From Tritrichomonas musculus (lineage: Eukaryota > Parabasalia > Tritrichomonadida > Tritrichomonadidae), in the NCBI GenBank assembly GCA_039105265.1, contig JAPFFF010000005.1, forward strand, positions 6,123,501 to 6,187,500: a stretch of 64,000 nt of DNA, read 5' to 3'. The stretch's first letter is position 1, and every line of letters begins with the position of its first letter. Made by a program: the position numbers and the translations under genes. The notes beneath the pieces are model-generated. The model worked only from the letters and a program-made list of their open reading frames with translations, was not told where the DNA came from and made no database searches. Shown one piece after another: positions 49,001-60,200 of this stretch.

Positions 49001-51166
49001 AAATTTGGGCTCACGAACGATGAAATTGGACTCAAAAGAAGGCGTCAATGATCCGGAAATCAATTGAACAACCTTGCCGAAGAATTGCTCAGGAATCGAA
49101 GTTGAGTAAAGAGCCTCACCGATCGATTCAAAAGCAGACACAAAAGTGGCAGACGTCTTAAAATGACTTGAAGAGATCTGTGTGAAAAATTGAATGGACT
49201 TTGCAAAGAAATCTTCCGACTTTTTGAATAAAACCGTATTTTTAACGTTCTCCTCAGAATTTTTTATTAAGTTTGCGAGAATTGACAACGTTTTCGCGAT
49301 CTTCTCGCGAATGACCATGAGTGGCTCAATCATCGACGGTTTGGCACTGGCAACGTCAATGAGCATTGAAACAACCTTGTTTATCAGATCGAGCGAGTCT
49401 TCTGAAGGCAGGGAAGCGGAAGCTATTTCGATTGCGTTCGCGTAATTTCGAATGACTTTCGGACTCTTCCCTTCGTCGATGATGAGGTTCTGCCGCGACG
49501 AGCTCAGGACGAATGATTGAAGTGACTTCTCAAAGAGAAAAGAAAGAATGAAAACGGTACAAAACCAGTCATCATTGAAAAATTTAATTGAAAAAGTTTG
49601 GTTAGTCAGGAAACGTGAAAGAAGCACAAAAATCGTGGCTCGTGCAATTTGAATCCCTTTGTTATCAAAGAGAAGCTTCTGAAATTGAAGCTCAGCATTG
49701 ATCAGGCTCTTAACAATCGCCGTCTTCTGCTTGTCGCCGAGAACAAAGTCTGTTTGAATGATCCTTTGAATATATTCAGCAAGAATGAACGGTTTTTTGA
49801 CGTTATTATTGATGAATTCTGACAGAAAATCATTCCGACAGCAGAAATCAAAGGAGGCCGAACGAAATGATGAGAGAATTCGATAGGATTCTAGATTGGA
49901 CAAAATATTGATTTTTTGATTAAATAATGGCGATTCATTAATGGCATCAAAAAGTGAACTGACATCATAAACAGGTAGAAAATGACTCGTAATTTCAAAA
50001 ATAATGGCTAAAAGGTCAAATATATATGGTGAATTATTCATCTTTTTTAAAACAGGGGTGAAATGATCTACTAATATTTTTATTAGTTCTGGGATTTGTT
50101 CAGTGGCTTTCACAATTAGATCGACACGGTGTAAAACATCAATTTGAATGAAATCTGTGATCGGATGATTTTCAGGAAGAACAAAGGAGGTTTCAAAATC
50201 AATTTCTTTTTCAATTCCACTTTTTGAGGAACTTGGCTTTATTGAATTTTTCTCATTTATTATTTCATATTCAGATGATGAATCTTCAATTGAATCAATG
50301 TCAATTTGAGTTAATGGCGGTTTCTCCATAATCACACTTGACAATGCTAATGGAAAAATTTCAAAGTATTTTGAACTAAACTTTGTAGAAAGTCTATCAG
50401 TAAAATGAGTAAAAAATTTTGTCGAAAATAGATCTAGCTGACCAAGACTGATGCTCATACATTTTATGCATGTTTCAATGACTTCATTTGGAAAAAAAGT
50501 ACTTCGTTCAATTGCTATCATATCTATAAATGAGAAAAATTCAATTTCTGAGGGACTAACAGATGATTCTTGGATAATAAATAATTTTAAAGCAGTTTTT
50601 CCAAGAACAAAATAAGATTGCTTTGGTAAATCCAGATTTTGTGAATAAAAATCAAAAATAATTTTTAATACTGATTCTGATGAGTCTAAAAAATTAGAAT
50701 CAATGTATTCTTCAAATAATATTATAAATGATGATACAATTAACTGCTTAGTATCTTTGGTTCTTGCTTGTTTGTTTAACATTTGAAAAATATATGTTAA
50801 TGCTGTATCATTAAAATTTTTCGTTGACATAAATTGAAGAAAAATGTATAATGAAAGATAAGAAACTGCATATTTGCTTTCATCATCAGAAAAATTTACG
50901 ATGGCTAATGTTTGAACAAGATCTAGAGAATAATCTATCGAAAAATTAATATATTCAAGTCCAATTTTAAAGACATCTGATCCATCTTTTGGGAGAATTT
51001 TGCGAAGTGCTTTTAAATCGATAGGCTGACTATTAATTTTTTGAGTAATATCATGAATAATTGAAATAACATTGTTTGGAACATTCGTTTCAAACGAAAC
51101 ATACGGTTGTTTTAACTGTATTATAGATATAAATAGTTCATTTGAAGGTAAAAGTTCAAGATTCAT
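43022..51166 (-). CDS. BEACH-domain protein with ConA-like, PH and WD40 domains
   Basis: The protein is 2,714 residues from the ATG at 51166 and intronless. The N-terminal 850 residues are helical (HEAT/armadillo-like). Residues about 855-965 form a ConA-like lectin (LamG-type) domain (GFSFVFWICIDS, then RSWSYVNINFLKD). Next come a long helical region, a PH-like BEACH-associated domain (about 1930-2020: IQDVFLRTRIHLPTAIEIFT) and the BEACH domain (about 2044-2300), with MSNFDYLLHLNLISGRSFND and LSQYPVFPWVLADY. WD40-like repeats fill about 2400-2714. This is the layout of LYST/neurobeachin proteins, large scaffolds in membrane traffic and lysosome or vacuole biology. The gene lies in tandem with a second BEACH gene. 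GC rises from 20% at the N-terminal end (50761-50820) to 60% at 45541-45600. Confidence 0.95.
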   Translation of the reverse strand: MNLELLPSNELFISIIQLKQPYVSFETNVPNNVISIIHDITQKINSQPIDLKALRKILPKDGSDVFKIGLEYINFSIDYSLDLVQTLAIVNFSDDESKYAVSYLSLYIFLQFMSTKNFNDTALTYIFQMLNKQARTKDTKQLIVSSFIILFEEYIDSNFLDSSESVLKIIFDFYSQNLDLPKQSYFVLGKTALKLFIIQESSVSPSEIEFFSFIDMIAIERSTFFPNEVIETCIKCMSISLGQLDLFSTKFFTHFTDRLSTKFSSKYFEIFPLALSSVIMEKPPLTQIDIDSIEDSSSEYEIINEKNSIKPSSSKSGIEKEIDFETSFVLPENHPITDFIQIDVLHRVDLIVKATEQIPELIKILVDHFTPVLKKMNNSPYIFDLLAIIFEITSHFLPVYDVSSLFDAINESPLFNQKINILSNLESYRILSSFRSASFDFCCRNDFLSEFINNNVKKPFILAEYIQRIIQTDFVLGDKQKTAIVKSLINAELQFQKLLFDNKGIQIARATIFVLLSRFLTNQTFSIKFFNDDWFCTVFILSFLFEKSLQSFVLSSSRQNLIIDEGKSPKVIRNYANAIEIASASLPSEDSLDLINKVVSMLIDVASAKPSMIEPLMVIREKIAKTLSILANLIKNSEENVKNTVLFKKSEDFFAKSIQFFTQISSSHFKTSATFVSAFESIGEALYSTSIPEQFFGKVVQLISGSLTPSFESNFIVREPKFVPFFLKFFRKNSVKYIESLSFMNKLCEFSRENCILCHKEKVDSYLVDVLVSMKEKYDSKSKFDDDIIEKILSLLCSIVSVVSSVSFVHQCFSLFTPVWSNKVKSISLLQPKFINTISQIINKTGNNPSASFPLLSNGSRIQFSLDQSLISKGFSFVFWICIDSLEPQYMPQILTISDNVNQKITLFLKSNNLMFQIKTKKTSSTGIFEKCIPLRSWSYVNINFLKDETSQVTDDVFISINQKNVKDLYYPKINLNNGQIKFTIGGTTEDSTDSENPALLATFGLFQLLEIAEINFINELGPKLKEIPISMTKINITDDDDNVSIDNKLLIMIRTTNLNNQLKLDFVSTDSNPRNFGHVDMNSFNFIPSEVIKKQNPSFTNVLLSSVKVDNLIPLFSQHDLNYVNGESYSPQCEELSLLVLGSVLASSIDAQYSMFESNGFEIICHLFMASNSYHYTYKLYTKFFNLYQTCSYIPLQQQIFHNMLFNFDLLMKASPANDHLMILKHWNRSLFPAALSHKIERISFKQVIIGLVSYYWNVPPQYRHYPRNDKDYKLNVDKCRKCLIDISYQVAQFYFDDDDLNALISFIVNSNDDVLLDCLLTLLKSLVLMNNNVFKNDLSLIFYLFNNEEESIIASTIDLLILMINNKVINNLNLAEMVDIIIRQISPDVASEILLQHIITLMIDGSYELLSICIYFAFILGIERLNKFIHSIQPSSLYCHHFSWSFWPIVICYHLIYDDDFNDEYALVDEILSFLFKCGFEQWINIIVMIDFVGQVLSVSSSDLKSRALLLLCDLVLKSTASFEDMKNFCLSCIQLTIRFLFFRNEAENNESLQELFCLSPFSTSTNLTSKSMSTSELNTLYNNNQPSQLPLSNMNTSISFTSLSTEMASRTNSPRSKKVTNKTKRCKINVSKIYETFHKNIQRNQIELQFGLRFDDCGDWVDIELAKSCINVFIKYASSLIANDNNYDLSNESVTGPVLVAAAFMVRQNPVHISFIRPIVQLAQNRQNDDGSNERENVNSIEHYISYIEYSVKMTKSDEFYHVRNDNRQSINLASQTLEKLKKIELKDIVSDENKLPIQLALFFETSWKKSITILAMLNDRIVLKASFLVRTHLKDAELKRKENAKKWYRLWRSLALNERAPWFDGIDEVPVRWRRDFSACHLTIPFKLKRDWLNENKLRGGHSKSENLNARESIKEEKQIDQSNFKNLKGLYDCEVIKVTGTLKGKLYIYPELLSFVAEEKTKNIFLADIQDVFLRTRIHLPTAIEIFTINGRSYFLNFLNATNTQVMHKLSKLTLPNVRHFQLDDKENFFNIGYLTEKWASRKMSNFDYLLHLNLISGRSFNDLSQYPVFPWVLADYVSEKLDLSDPRVFRDLSKPVGALNDQKRIEIEERAAQIKEAEGKSYFYSSGFLYPNLVIDYLNRIEPFTSLHDKIYNTSFDYSLSTFQSVQKIWTQIMTKINDNWELIPEFYAAPEFLSNLDDDRKSDTLLPPWSTSCFDFVYKMRKALESDFVSDHLNEWIDLIWGVKQHSAEDHNVFSPESYSDVWKSMNITSLDNVKTDDENSIESIKVSLLNMSQIPPQLFIVPHPVRQLPHRLNPNWMIFSYQTEIQNVTAAYFTKELTKLTVILMTSQMNKVHKYCITNRPKETKRKSDKKSRLSRVKSTFDIKSRFTQLFEVTVISKDIKKKFTQATLDQKFIFSFIEPSTVVFSASGSSEISFVNAATGTFSEISTPLSETRSIDASGGYFVVACRNSVVNVYKFRNSIEKVELKNASISEKTVSLTNLDFLDEKMALKEDFSVGISSSNFFQSKSISQIGSIASYRSKLPCVAISETFNLIVNGTSDGFIVISSLTRLAVENIVSLGEDAKPVLISISPSWGLIVVHTFEIKSGIVTNFLLIFNVNGKLISKTKVDFSVTCMLAFTDSSSFDHIILADSTGVLFISDIYELDFSKPLYRCHDKVINLYYCNDDSRIIAVSSNGKIFLIAHDFF

Positions 51167-51981
51167 TTTTTTTTCTTAATAGTGATCGTTTTCTATCAAT
51201 TCTTTTGAGAATATTCAATATAATAGTTTTTATGCAATTCAATTTATTGTTCTTAGTCTAAGAAATGCTGCTAAATATTTTTGAAAGAAATTGAATGAAT
51301 AATAAATTTTTGTTAAAACAATCAAAGTGAAGAAAGTTTTTGATAATTCTGAAACTCCAACAGAAAAAGAAATATTTAAAAATACATCAATTATAAAAAC
51401 ATATAAAAATTTATTTATTTGCAATGTTTAAAAATTTTAAAAACAAGAAAAATCATAAATAAAATGGCAAATGAAATCATTGAGAGTATTAATGTTGAGA
51501 ACAGATCATTGAATTTGCAGTTTATCATGATTAATTTTATAATATTCATCCTAAGCTTATACATTTGAGTTTTTTTGTGAATTGAATTTAAATTTAATGA
51601 CAATGAACATCCAGACGAACTTTTTCATTTTGAAGGAAATACTGGTACAATTATTGACAATTCTGTTTTGTCACTTCCAACGACAACTCTTCCATTAAAA
51701 CAGAAATTGAGAAGAATTTGAATACACGAAATCTTAAATTTTTCAAAAATCATTCATCTTTAATAATGAAATCATTTGTTCAGAGACAAACAAAACTTTT
51801 TTCTACCTCTGAACGAAGTACTAAGAAAAATCGACATTTAATATTAAGTCAAATTTCCGTCAATTATGACAGAAACATCAAAAGACAATTTGATTTGCAT
51901 TGGATCTTTATTTTTTGATAAAGAAACAACAAAAGGCATTTTGATTTGTTTTGGATCTTTATTTTTTTGATATAGAAGATA
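51167..51981. other. Intergenic region with protein-like scrap
   Basis: About 815 bases. The left part is AT-rich promoter sequence for the BEACH gene. At 51580-51720 (plus) a short stretch reads like coding sequence (DNEHPDELFHFEGNTGTIID) but ends in a stop and lacks a good start. It may belong to the decayed ankyrin-like gene that follows. Near 51888-51973 a stretch of about 45 bases (core TTGGATCTTTATTTTTTGAT) is duplicated imperfectly in tandem. Confidence 0.4.
51185..51190 (-). promoter_or_regulatory. Myb-like AACGAT site before BEACH gene
   Basis: AACGAT on the gene strand (context GAAAACGATCACTA) lies about 20 bases upstream of the ATG at 51166. The core matches the Trichomonas Myb recognition element; use is inferred from position. 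Confidence 0.35.
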
Positions 51982-53689
51982 ATGGTTTATTTGATAAAAA
52001 TGCTAATATATGCTCATATAATTCCGATTGTGCTACAGAATGTAATATCTGTTGATTGTGATAACAATAAATTTTATAAGAAAATCATTGATCTTGTTGA
52101 ATACATGATTGATGAAGATTTGATATCAGAAAATGCTTTAATTGAAGCAGTTGAAATAATAAATCATGAACTATTCGTAAAAATATTAGAAAATAGAAAA
52201 GATTCATCATCCGTTAATGAAATAGCTGACAGAGGAAATGCTTTGTATTCGGCTGTTTCTAAAACTGATTTTTTTTCTGATAAAAAACTTCTTTCAAAAA
52301 GGGAATTGATCCAAGTTTCGTTGTCTATGTGGATCCATGTAGAACACATTTAACATTGTCTGGCTTGTATAAAACATTTGATTTATTCCGTAAAAATCTA
52401 GAAATATTATGATGAAAACGCAAGTCAGCTTCATTCAGACCTTTCTTATGATAAAAATTATTATTTGGAAAGGTTTAAACAAATCATTAAATTAAATTGC
52501 ATTGATTTAAATATTTATTCAAAACATGAAACTGTTCTTACATTCGCAATTAAAAGAAATGAAAAAGATACTGTTCGTGAAATTCTTCAAAACGAGACCG
52601 TTGATTTTAACTTGGCCGCTCCTGACAATGGTAAAACACCATTAATGGAAATCTTTGGATTAATCATCAAAAATTAGATTGGAATCAATGTTTTTTTTTT
52701 TTCATTTGCACCAGATGATATGAAAGTTTATTTCTTCATCAAGAACGATAGATTAAATAATTATCAAAACACGATTGATATTTCGAATCTGGATTACTTA
52801 AAGAAAGGAATCTTTTCTCAACTTTCCAAATATTACATCACTGAAATAAAAATGCTTAGAGAAGAAAGCATAATAAAGAATACATTTATCAATTTAAAAA
52901 CACATTTGATTTATCATTTCCTAACTTTTCATCAAAAATTTCGATTCTCCACTTGAACACCAAGAATTCATAACTTGTCTCATTTGTGAAAAATGCAGCA
53001 TTGATTTCAAAAATAATATGTTCACTGTTGACATAACAAAAAATTATTATCAATGTTAAAAACAAGGCAAAAAACTTTTCACATTGAAATTCTTAACAAG
53101 AATCCAAAATTGTCAAAGAAAATCAATTTACAAATCATGTATTTGAATAAAGCATCAGAATCAACAAGTCTCCCTTTGAAACTTGATGATATTTTAAATC
53201 CTGAAAATGACTGGCTATTTGACGATACTTTAAAATTACAAATAACAGCGCTTTCTGTATTTAAGAGAATAAATTCATTTGAGAAGAGAGAGATGTCTCC
53301 ATTATTGCCACAGAAACTGACAGACGATATTTTTGGTCATAGATTTCTCATCCCGATTTATTTATTTGGTCAGAACAAATTTGAAAATGTAATTAAGTTT
53401 CCTCAACTTTGCATTAATAATGAGTCTCATTCTATTTGCTCAATTATCTTTTATTACAATGGAGATGATAAAATCTATATTCACACTTATTTCTTCTTTG
53501 CATTTAGCTCCGATAATTTGGTGGTCAATTACGAAAACAAAGATCACAATAAAATTTGACGTCAATGTTTTTTTTGATGTTGAAGGTAACTATGTTCAAA
53601 TGCATGTTTTGACATTGGAGAAAAGAATGGAAAAAGAAAGCTTTACTTTCATCTCTGGAAGCCAATCTTTCTGTGGCAATAATGGTTGA
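51982..53689 (+). pseudogene. Decayed ankyrin-repeat-like gene
   Basis: Protein-like segments in the same strand but changing frames cover about 1.7 kb. An N-terminal part has LVEYMIDEDLISENALIEAV. A second part is ankyrin-like (HETVLTFAIKRNEKDTVREI, then NETVDFNLAAPDNGKTPLME), close to the ankyrin repeats of trichomonads. Later parts include a Cys pattern TCLICEKC and a C-terminal segment of unknown family (LPLKLDDILNPENDWLFDDT). Several stops and frame changes separate them. It sits between two BEACH genes on the opposite strand. The first part alone has an ATG and 123 codons, but a function for the fragment is unlikely. Confidence 0.55.
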
Positions 53690-54226
53690 AAATTCAGTAG
53701 CATTTTAAATATATAATCATTTCACAGAAGAAATAAAGTGAAATTAAACTCATTTTACAAATAAAAATATAGAAACTATTATTACTTTGTCTTTTTCTAT
53801 TTATTTTTGATTACAAAAAACAATTGGAATTGAATGCATTTATGACATTTGCCCAATGACATGATGCTTTTTCTGGCTTCATGAAATCTTATTTCAAGAA
53901 CACAATTATTAAAATAAATCCGACTTTTCTATATTTTGAATCAATCAGCAAATGCGATTCAATTGAAATCCAAACAGCATTATTTATAGTCAAAATCATC
54001 AAACAATGCTTCTCCATTTTGATCAAATAGTCAATTTGAAAGAACTGAAGCCAAATCATCATATAACAACAGATTCTGGTCGTCCTTTTATGTGCGGCAT
54101 ATGCACCATGTAAGTAAAGAAGGCCGAAATGATATGATGGCATAGGATTTTCATGTAACTTTTATAAATTGGAAATAAATTTGGAATATAAATAAAAAGA
54201 AAAAGAACAAATATAATTCATACTAT
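53690..54226. other. Convergent intergenic region
   Basis: About 540 bases between the decayed ankyrin-like gene and the second BEACH gene. A minus-strand stretch at 53889-54143 begins MPSYHFGLLYLHGAYAAH, like one Sel1 repeat, then loses resemblance. It may be a scrap of a Sel1 gene or chance. Confidence 0.4.
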
Positions 54227-57200
54227 TTATTTATTAACATTATTATCAATAATATTTAAGTCATCGATTGGATAATACAATTTTTCAATTATTCCATCTT
54301 TCTCAACGAAAACGAAACTATCATTTTCCACCGAATAAGTGAATCCTATTAATTGTCTACTGACCCTTGCAACAAAGATTTTTTCTAGAAAATAAACCTC
54401 AAGATATGATATCTTTTTACCTTGATTAAAAGCGATGAAATCGAATCCACTTTTCGATTTCCAACCAACCCACTCGTCAATTTGGGCGTCTAATTTCAAC
54501 CTTTTAATGAAAGTTCCATTTAATGAATGAACGATAATTTCGGGTGATTCGTTTAAATTCAAAGGTTCCGTGTAAGCAACAATGAATCCCCATCCGGGAG
54601 TGATCATAACTTTTTTGGGGCTGTTTCCGATTTCAATGACCCTCACATTAATACCATTAAGAGTACTAACGATCAAACCGCCGTCTTTTGTCCCCGTAAC
54701 GATCATCTGATACTTGTTTGAAAGCGAACAACAGGTAATAACATCGCGGTATTGGTGAGTTGAGGCAATTCTCTTGTTTTTTTGATAAATATTTAGAATC
54801 GACTCTCTGCAGCTAAAAATCGTCCAATCGTGCGAAGACGAGATGCAACTGACATATGGAATCTCGAAAATGTAATTCGTGTACTTATCGGTGGAGTACA
54901 GTAAGAAAGAATCTTCTTTAACTAAAGCAAATTTTCTGTTACCAACTTTTTTTATTTCAATTTTTTCGTCTTTTTTCCCTCTTTTTCGCAGTATTTCGGA
55001 AAAGTCCTCTTTATTTACAACTTTTGCTTTATCGTTGTCAATTGAGATGGCGATTGTTGTGACTTCATAATTAATTGATATTGATAATAGTAAAATTTCG
55101 TTTTTATTCTGGAAGAAGACGCATGATACTGTATCATTCACAGGTGATTCAATTTGGTGAAGTTTTGACTTTCTCTGGCAACTCAAGTAGTCAATTTGAC
55201 TTGCCTTCCGCTTAACATGAGGCTCTTTAAAAATTTGAGAGGGTATTTGGCCGACCAAAGATAACGAAGTCTCCACTATTTTCCTCACTTTTTCATTGCT
55301 GAACTGATAGTGCGACCAAACGTCCTCATAAAGTTTATCGTCGTACAAATTGTAAACCTCTGGATTTTTCTGAAGGTAACCGAAATTCAAGTCAATCCAC
55401 TCATTCAAATGCTCCGATACGAAATCGCTCTCCAAGGCCTTCCTGTGCTTGTATATGAAGTCGAACGGTGAATTGCTCCACTTTGGCAGTTCGATATCGT
55501 CTATTCTCTCGTTATTTATCGTTCCAAGGTCGAACTGGTTATCGTTCGTCAAGAACTCCGCCTGGAAGAAGAACTCTGGCGACAGTTCCCACGACTCTGC
55601 GTTGCCTTTCACGATCGACGCGAAGAGCTGCTCAATTGACGTCACCAGGCGATCCGGCATGTCAAACTTTCCGCCCTGAAACTGGATGTGAAGCGTTGTA
55701 AACGGCTCCATTCTCGTCAGAAAAAGGCAAATTGAGAGCGGCGATATCGGCCCTGAAGGAAACATGTTTGGCCTTGTCTCTGCATCGAAGCCGTCGAGAA
55801 GGTCGTTGTATCTCTCGATGATCCTGCTGAGTGTTGACTCTTCTATCGTTCCTATCGGCCTGTTCAACGGCCGGTAGATGTCGTCCTTTTTGAGGTCGAG
55901 AAAAGTGCTCCCGTAGTCCTTCAGAATCCACGGAAGAAACGGATATTGTGAGAGGTCGTTGAATGAGCGGCCACTCAAAATGTTCAGGCGCATCAGGTAC
56001 TCGAAGTTGGAGATCTTCCTCTCTTTCCACTTGGCCGTGTAGCCGAGCGACTGGAAGTACGATGAGAACGATAGCTTAGGCATGAAATTTTTGCATTTGA
56101 CCTTTATTTTGACCATGTTGTCAATGACTGAATTCCACGATTCTTCGCTCAGAAAATCAACAAAGAACGAAAGACGCTCCGAGGTGTACATTTCAATGGC
56201 CGTTGGACGATGGAATCGACTTTTTCTGAGGATGTACTTAATCTTATTCAATGGAATTGAAATGCTCTTCCTATTGAAAACTTGGATGACGATTTTATCC
56301 TTGAACAACAGGAATTTGGAGTCGTATTGGCCGGTCAATTTGACAACTTTACAATTGGCAACGTAGGCCAATTTATTCGCCTTCTTCGGATTCAATCGAA
56401 TTTCATCGTTCGACGGATCATCAGGCGACAGATTTGATGCGATCAGCTTCGAGTCTCTACTTTCATGATTCCCGTCGTTATTCTCATCTAAAAGTTGGTC
56501 AAGGTCAAATGCAACCGATGATGAAGGTGAAATTAAATCGGTTGATGAGTCAGCAAACAATGCTAACGCTGTCTTCGGCTTCGGCTTGTTTTCCGGTGAC
56601 TTGCCGCCGTGCGTAATGAAGTGGAAGTTCTTCTTCATTTTCATCGGACTCATGGCGAAGCAAATTGTCTGGTCCCTTTTCCATCTTGACGGGCCCCGAT
56701 ATTCTGTCACCATCTTTGAATCCCAGGGACCCTTTGATATGGACAAGGAACTCCAGAGACGCGCCCAAATCATTCTGTTTTTCTTCCTCCGCTGAGGAAC
56801 AATTGACTGAAAATCGCCGTATGGATGATAGTCAATTGAAAAAGTGGAAAATCCAAAAATTGTGTACTTTATCGAATCTGACATTTTCTTTGACAGCTCC
56901 TTGAATATTTTCTTATATTCACTCAAAACGTCAGAATAATTCAATTGATTCAATGTCTTCAGAAAAAGTGGATTATTTTGAATGGAGTTTTTCTGAACAA
57001 AAGTGGGATGCTGGTGATTGAGGACCGAGAGAATCGACTTGGTCGTCATCTCTACTCGTCCATTGTGGACGATAGATAAGCTTTCAAAAAGTTTTATCAG
57101 CCTTAAATCATCAATGAAGTGATTGTCTTTCGAATCGTTCCGAAAGTAAAGGACAAAGTTCAAGTCGTACGACTCGTCTTTGCTGATCTTGATGATGTTG

Positions 57201-60200
57201 GAATTCAGAACAGACGGAAACGCGTAAAAAGAATTTTTTTGATTATCAGTGTCACTTTTTTGATTAAACGTGTCAGACAAAAGTTTTGTCATTTCTTCGC
57301 AAATGGAAAAGTTTGTTCTTTGATACAGAATCAAAAATAAATAATAATCGACAAACTCTGTCAAATTCACTTTTTCTTGAATTTGAGAAATTTGAGTCAT
57401 TAAATGGTCCATGAAACAGAATTGAAGGTCCTTCGGGTCATTCTTAATGGCAGTGAAAATCAAGTCAATCAAAATCAAGATTTCTTTCCATTTGTCAGTC
57501 ATCACATCAGCAATGTGATAAATTATTGATGACTTAATTTCGTCCTCTGACTTAAAGGCCAATATCAAAGGCCAAATTAAAAGACCTTCATTTTTGAATG
57601 ACTTGATTGAACAGAAAACAGAAGTGAATTTTTGAGAAGCCTGAAGATCATTTTCTTTAAAGCAAAACCAAGCACATATCGGAACTAACTCAACAACTCC
57701 AACTTTTAAATGACCAATTATCCTCTCAAAAAATTCAATATGAATTGCTGTTGCTGGCAAATCTTGCATAATAAGAGTGAGGTGCTCAAACAATGTTATC
57801 TGATTGATCACTTTTTGCTTATGCAAAACTATGATTGTTTCAATCATCAGGCAAATTAAGGATTGGTTTTTATGAATGATGATTCGATTCAATTGAATGA
57901 AATCAATCAATTTCAATTTCATCGACTTTAATTTGTCATTTATTTCATAAACCAAAGCTTGCAGAGCTAAGAAGCTTGATTCATTAATTGTTCCAATGCA
58001 TTCAATTATGAGATTGTCAAAATCTTCCTTGGTGAAGTGATCCTTTGAAATCGCGATCAAAATTGATCGTATTGACTTCATGCAATTTTCGAATTTTTCT
58101 TTCGGTAAATTCAAATATGAGTAGCTGTAGTTAAGAACATAAGAAAAGGAGAATTGCTTGATGAATGCATCAACAAGATACTTCGACCAATGAACGACAA
58201 TTTTTTCAACTTCAGACTCATTTCGTGACCAAATTTCATCGTTGCTTAAAACGTTAACAAAAAGTGTGTCTTTCAATTCTTCATCGGTGATGAATTCAAA
58301 AAGTTCGAAGAAACGGTTATACATTGAAAAAGTCAACTTATCGGCACTGTAAGTTAGCAAGATGCACGACAAAGCAAGGAAGATGTCGCTGCTCGCATTT
58401 CGCAACGATAGAAATGAAGGAACAAAAATTTCCATTGAATAATAGAATGCATTCAAAAAGTTGCTCTGATTTGAATAGCTTATATCACACAATGCAAAAA
58501 GTGGAAGAATGATGTCTATCTCCCACGAATGAAGAAGATAATCAACAAAGTTGTAATTTCCTTTTGAAATTCTCTCGTTTTTATCTTCTTCTTTTTCTCT
58601 GTGAAATCGAATCGCGCGAATCATTCGATTCGGACCTTCATTGTAGATCTTGGACACGTCGATGCTTTTCTCGTGCCTCATGAACGACACGTTGCATATT
58701 TCAATGTCATTATTATTGTGCAGTCTTGGATCACCAATTGTCACTTTTGACGGATCAATATCAAAATTGACAAAGTCTAGTTTTTGGTCTGGAATTTGAC
58801 TGTTAACGTGAATTGACAATTTTTGATACTTTTTGTGGGACGAAATGGCAATTAGATTCCATTTCCAATATGTTTCGATTCCTTTAATAAAATACTTGTT
58901 TTCAAGTGTCTTCAGAAAAAGTTGACCTTTTTGAATGACTATTGAAAAAGTCTTCTCAATATTTATTAATGTGTATTCAATTTCATCTTCAATTTTTTCT
59001 TTGTTATGAAAGAAAATCCAAAAATAAAATGTGAATTTTCCTTTCTCTTTCGTGAATTCTTGAGGCTTCTCAGAACTTTCATACTTCTTTCCACATGAGT
59101 AAGTCATGTGCGTGTTTTCGAAGTAGTAATCAAGGACCATTTCACGTAGAACTTCGAGAAGAATTTCTTCATTGTTGGGCAAGAAGCTGTTGTCATTAGG
59201 CCGCAATTTTGATATGAATTTGAAGACAACTGACGATGATGACTTGGTCTTCGCAATTTCTTTGAAAGCATTCAAAAAGTTCTTTTGAATTTTAACGTCT
59301 TCATCATCAGTGACCAAATCAATCAAATATTCGTCAAAGCCAGAATTGCTGCAAATGATTCGATTCTCTTTATTCTTTAATAAATCATTCAATAAGTTCA
59401 TAAACTTATCAAAAAGTGGAGAATGATTGAATAAGTTCAGAATTATATGCAAAAATTCAGGCGATTGAATCGTATCGTCTTGGATGAATCTGACCAAACT
59501 ATCGTATAATTTCTCATCGAATTCACCTTCGTTATAGAAGATGTGAATGCATTTCAAAATGAATGGAATTAGCGGTTTAACAGAATATTTCATATGATGC
59601 AAATAAAGTGCGTCCAAATAAGTATAGAAAAAGTCAATTGAATTACCTTTCTTTCTCAGTTGCAACGATGAAACAGATTTGAAAACATTCTCAATTTCAT
59701 TGAAATTTTCATTCAATTTGGAAACCTCATTCAACATCTCAAAAAGTGAAATGAGTAATTCAATGCATTGATCGTAATGATCGTTCTCATTCAATAGTTC
59801 TTGGGCAATGATGCCGTTAATAACGGTCGCTATTCCATTCAAAATAGGCGTCGGATTTTTCGAGATCAAAAAATATTTTTTCAGAATCTTTAACGTATAG
59901 TCTCTCAAATTTCTCTCAAAAAGTTGGCCAAGTAATGGATATATAATCTTGTCCTTCGTCATGACCAGGTCGCCGTATTCGTCGATCATTTCCGATATGA
60001 AAGAAATCAGGTAAGAACGCCCAATTCGAATCTCTTTCAGATAGTTTTGATCGTCCTCTTCAGAACTTTGAGAGGCCTTTGAATAAAGGCTGATTGAGTC
60101 CAAGATGAAGTTGATGTTGCGGTTGTTCGTGAGGAAGATTTTGAGGTCTTCTTTCAGTTCACTCAAATAGAAAAGAATCTCAGCATAAAAAAGTGGCCAT

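Noticed and set aside
53889-54143. 84-codon minus-strand frame resembling one Sel1 repeat
   Set aside because: Only about 20 residues look like Sel1 and the rest is unlike any family; too short to call a gene or a secure pseudogene.
55449-56904. Plus-strand and off-frame minus-strand frames over the second BEACH domain
   Set aside because: Shadows of the conserved BEACH coding sequence in a locally GC-rich stretch.
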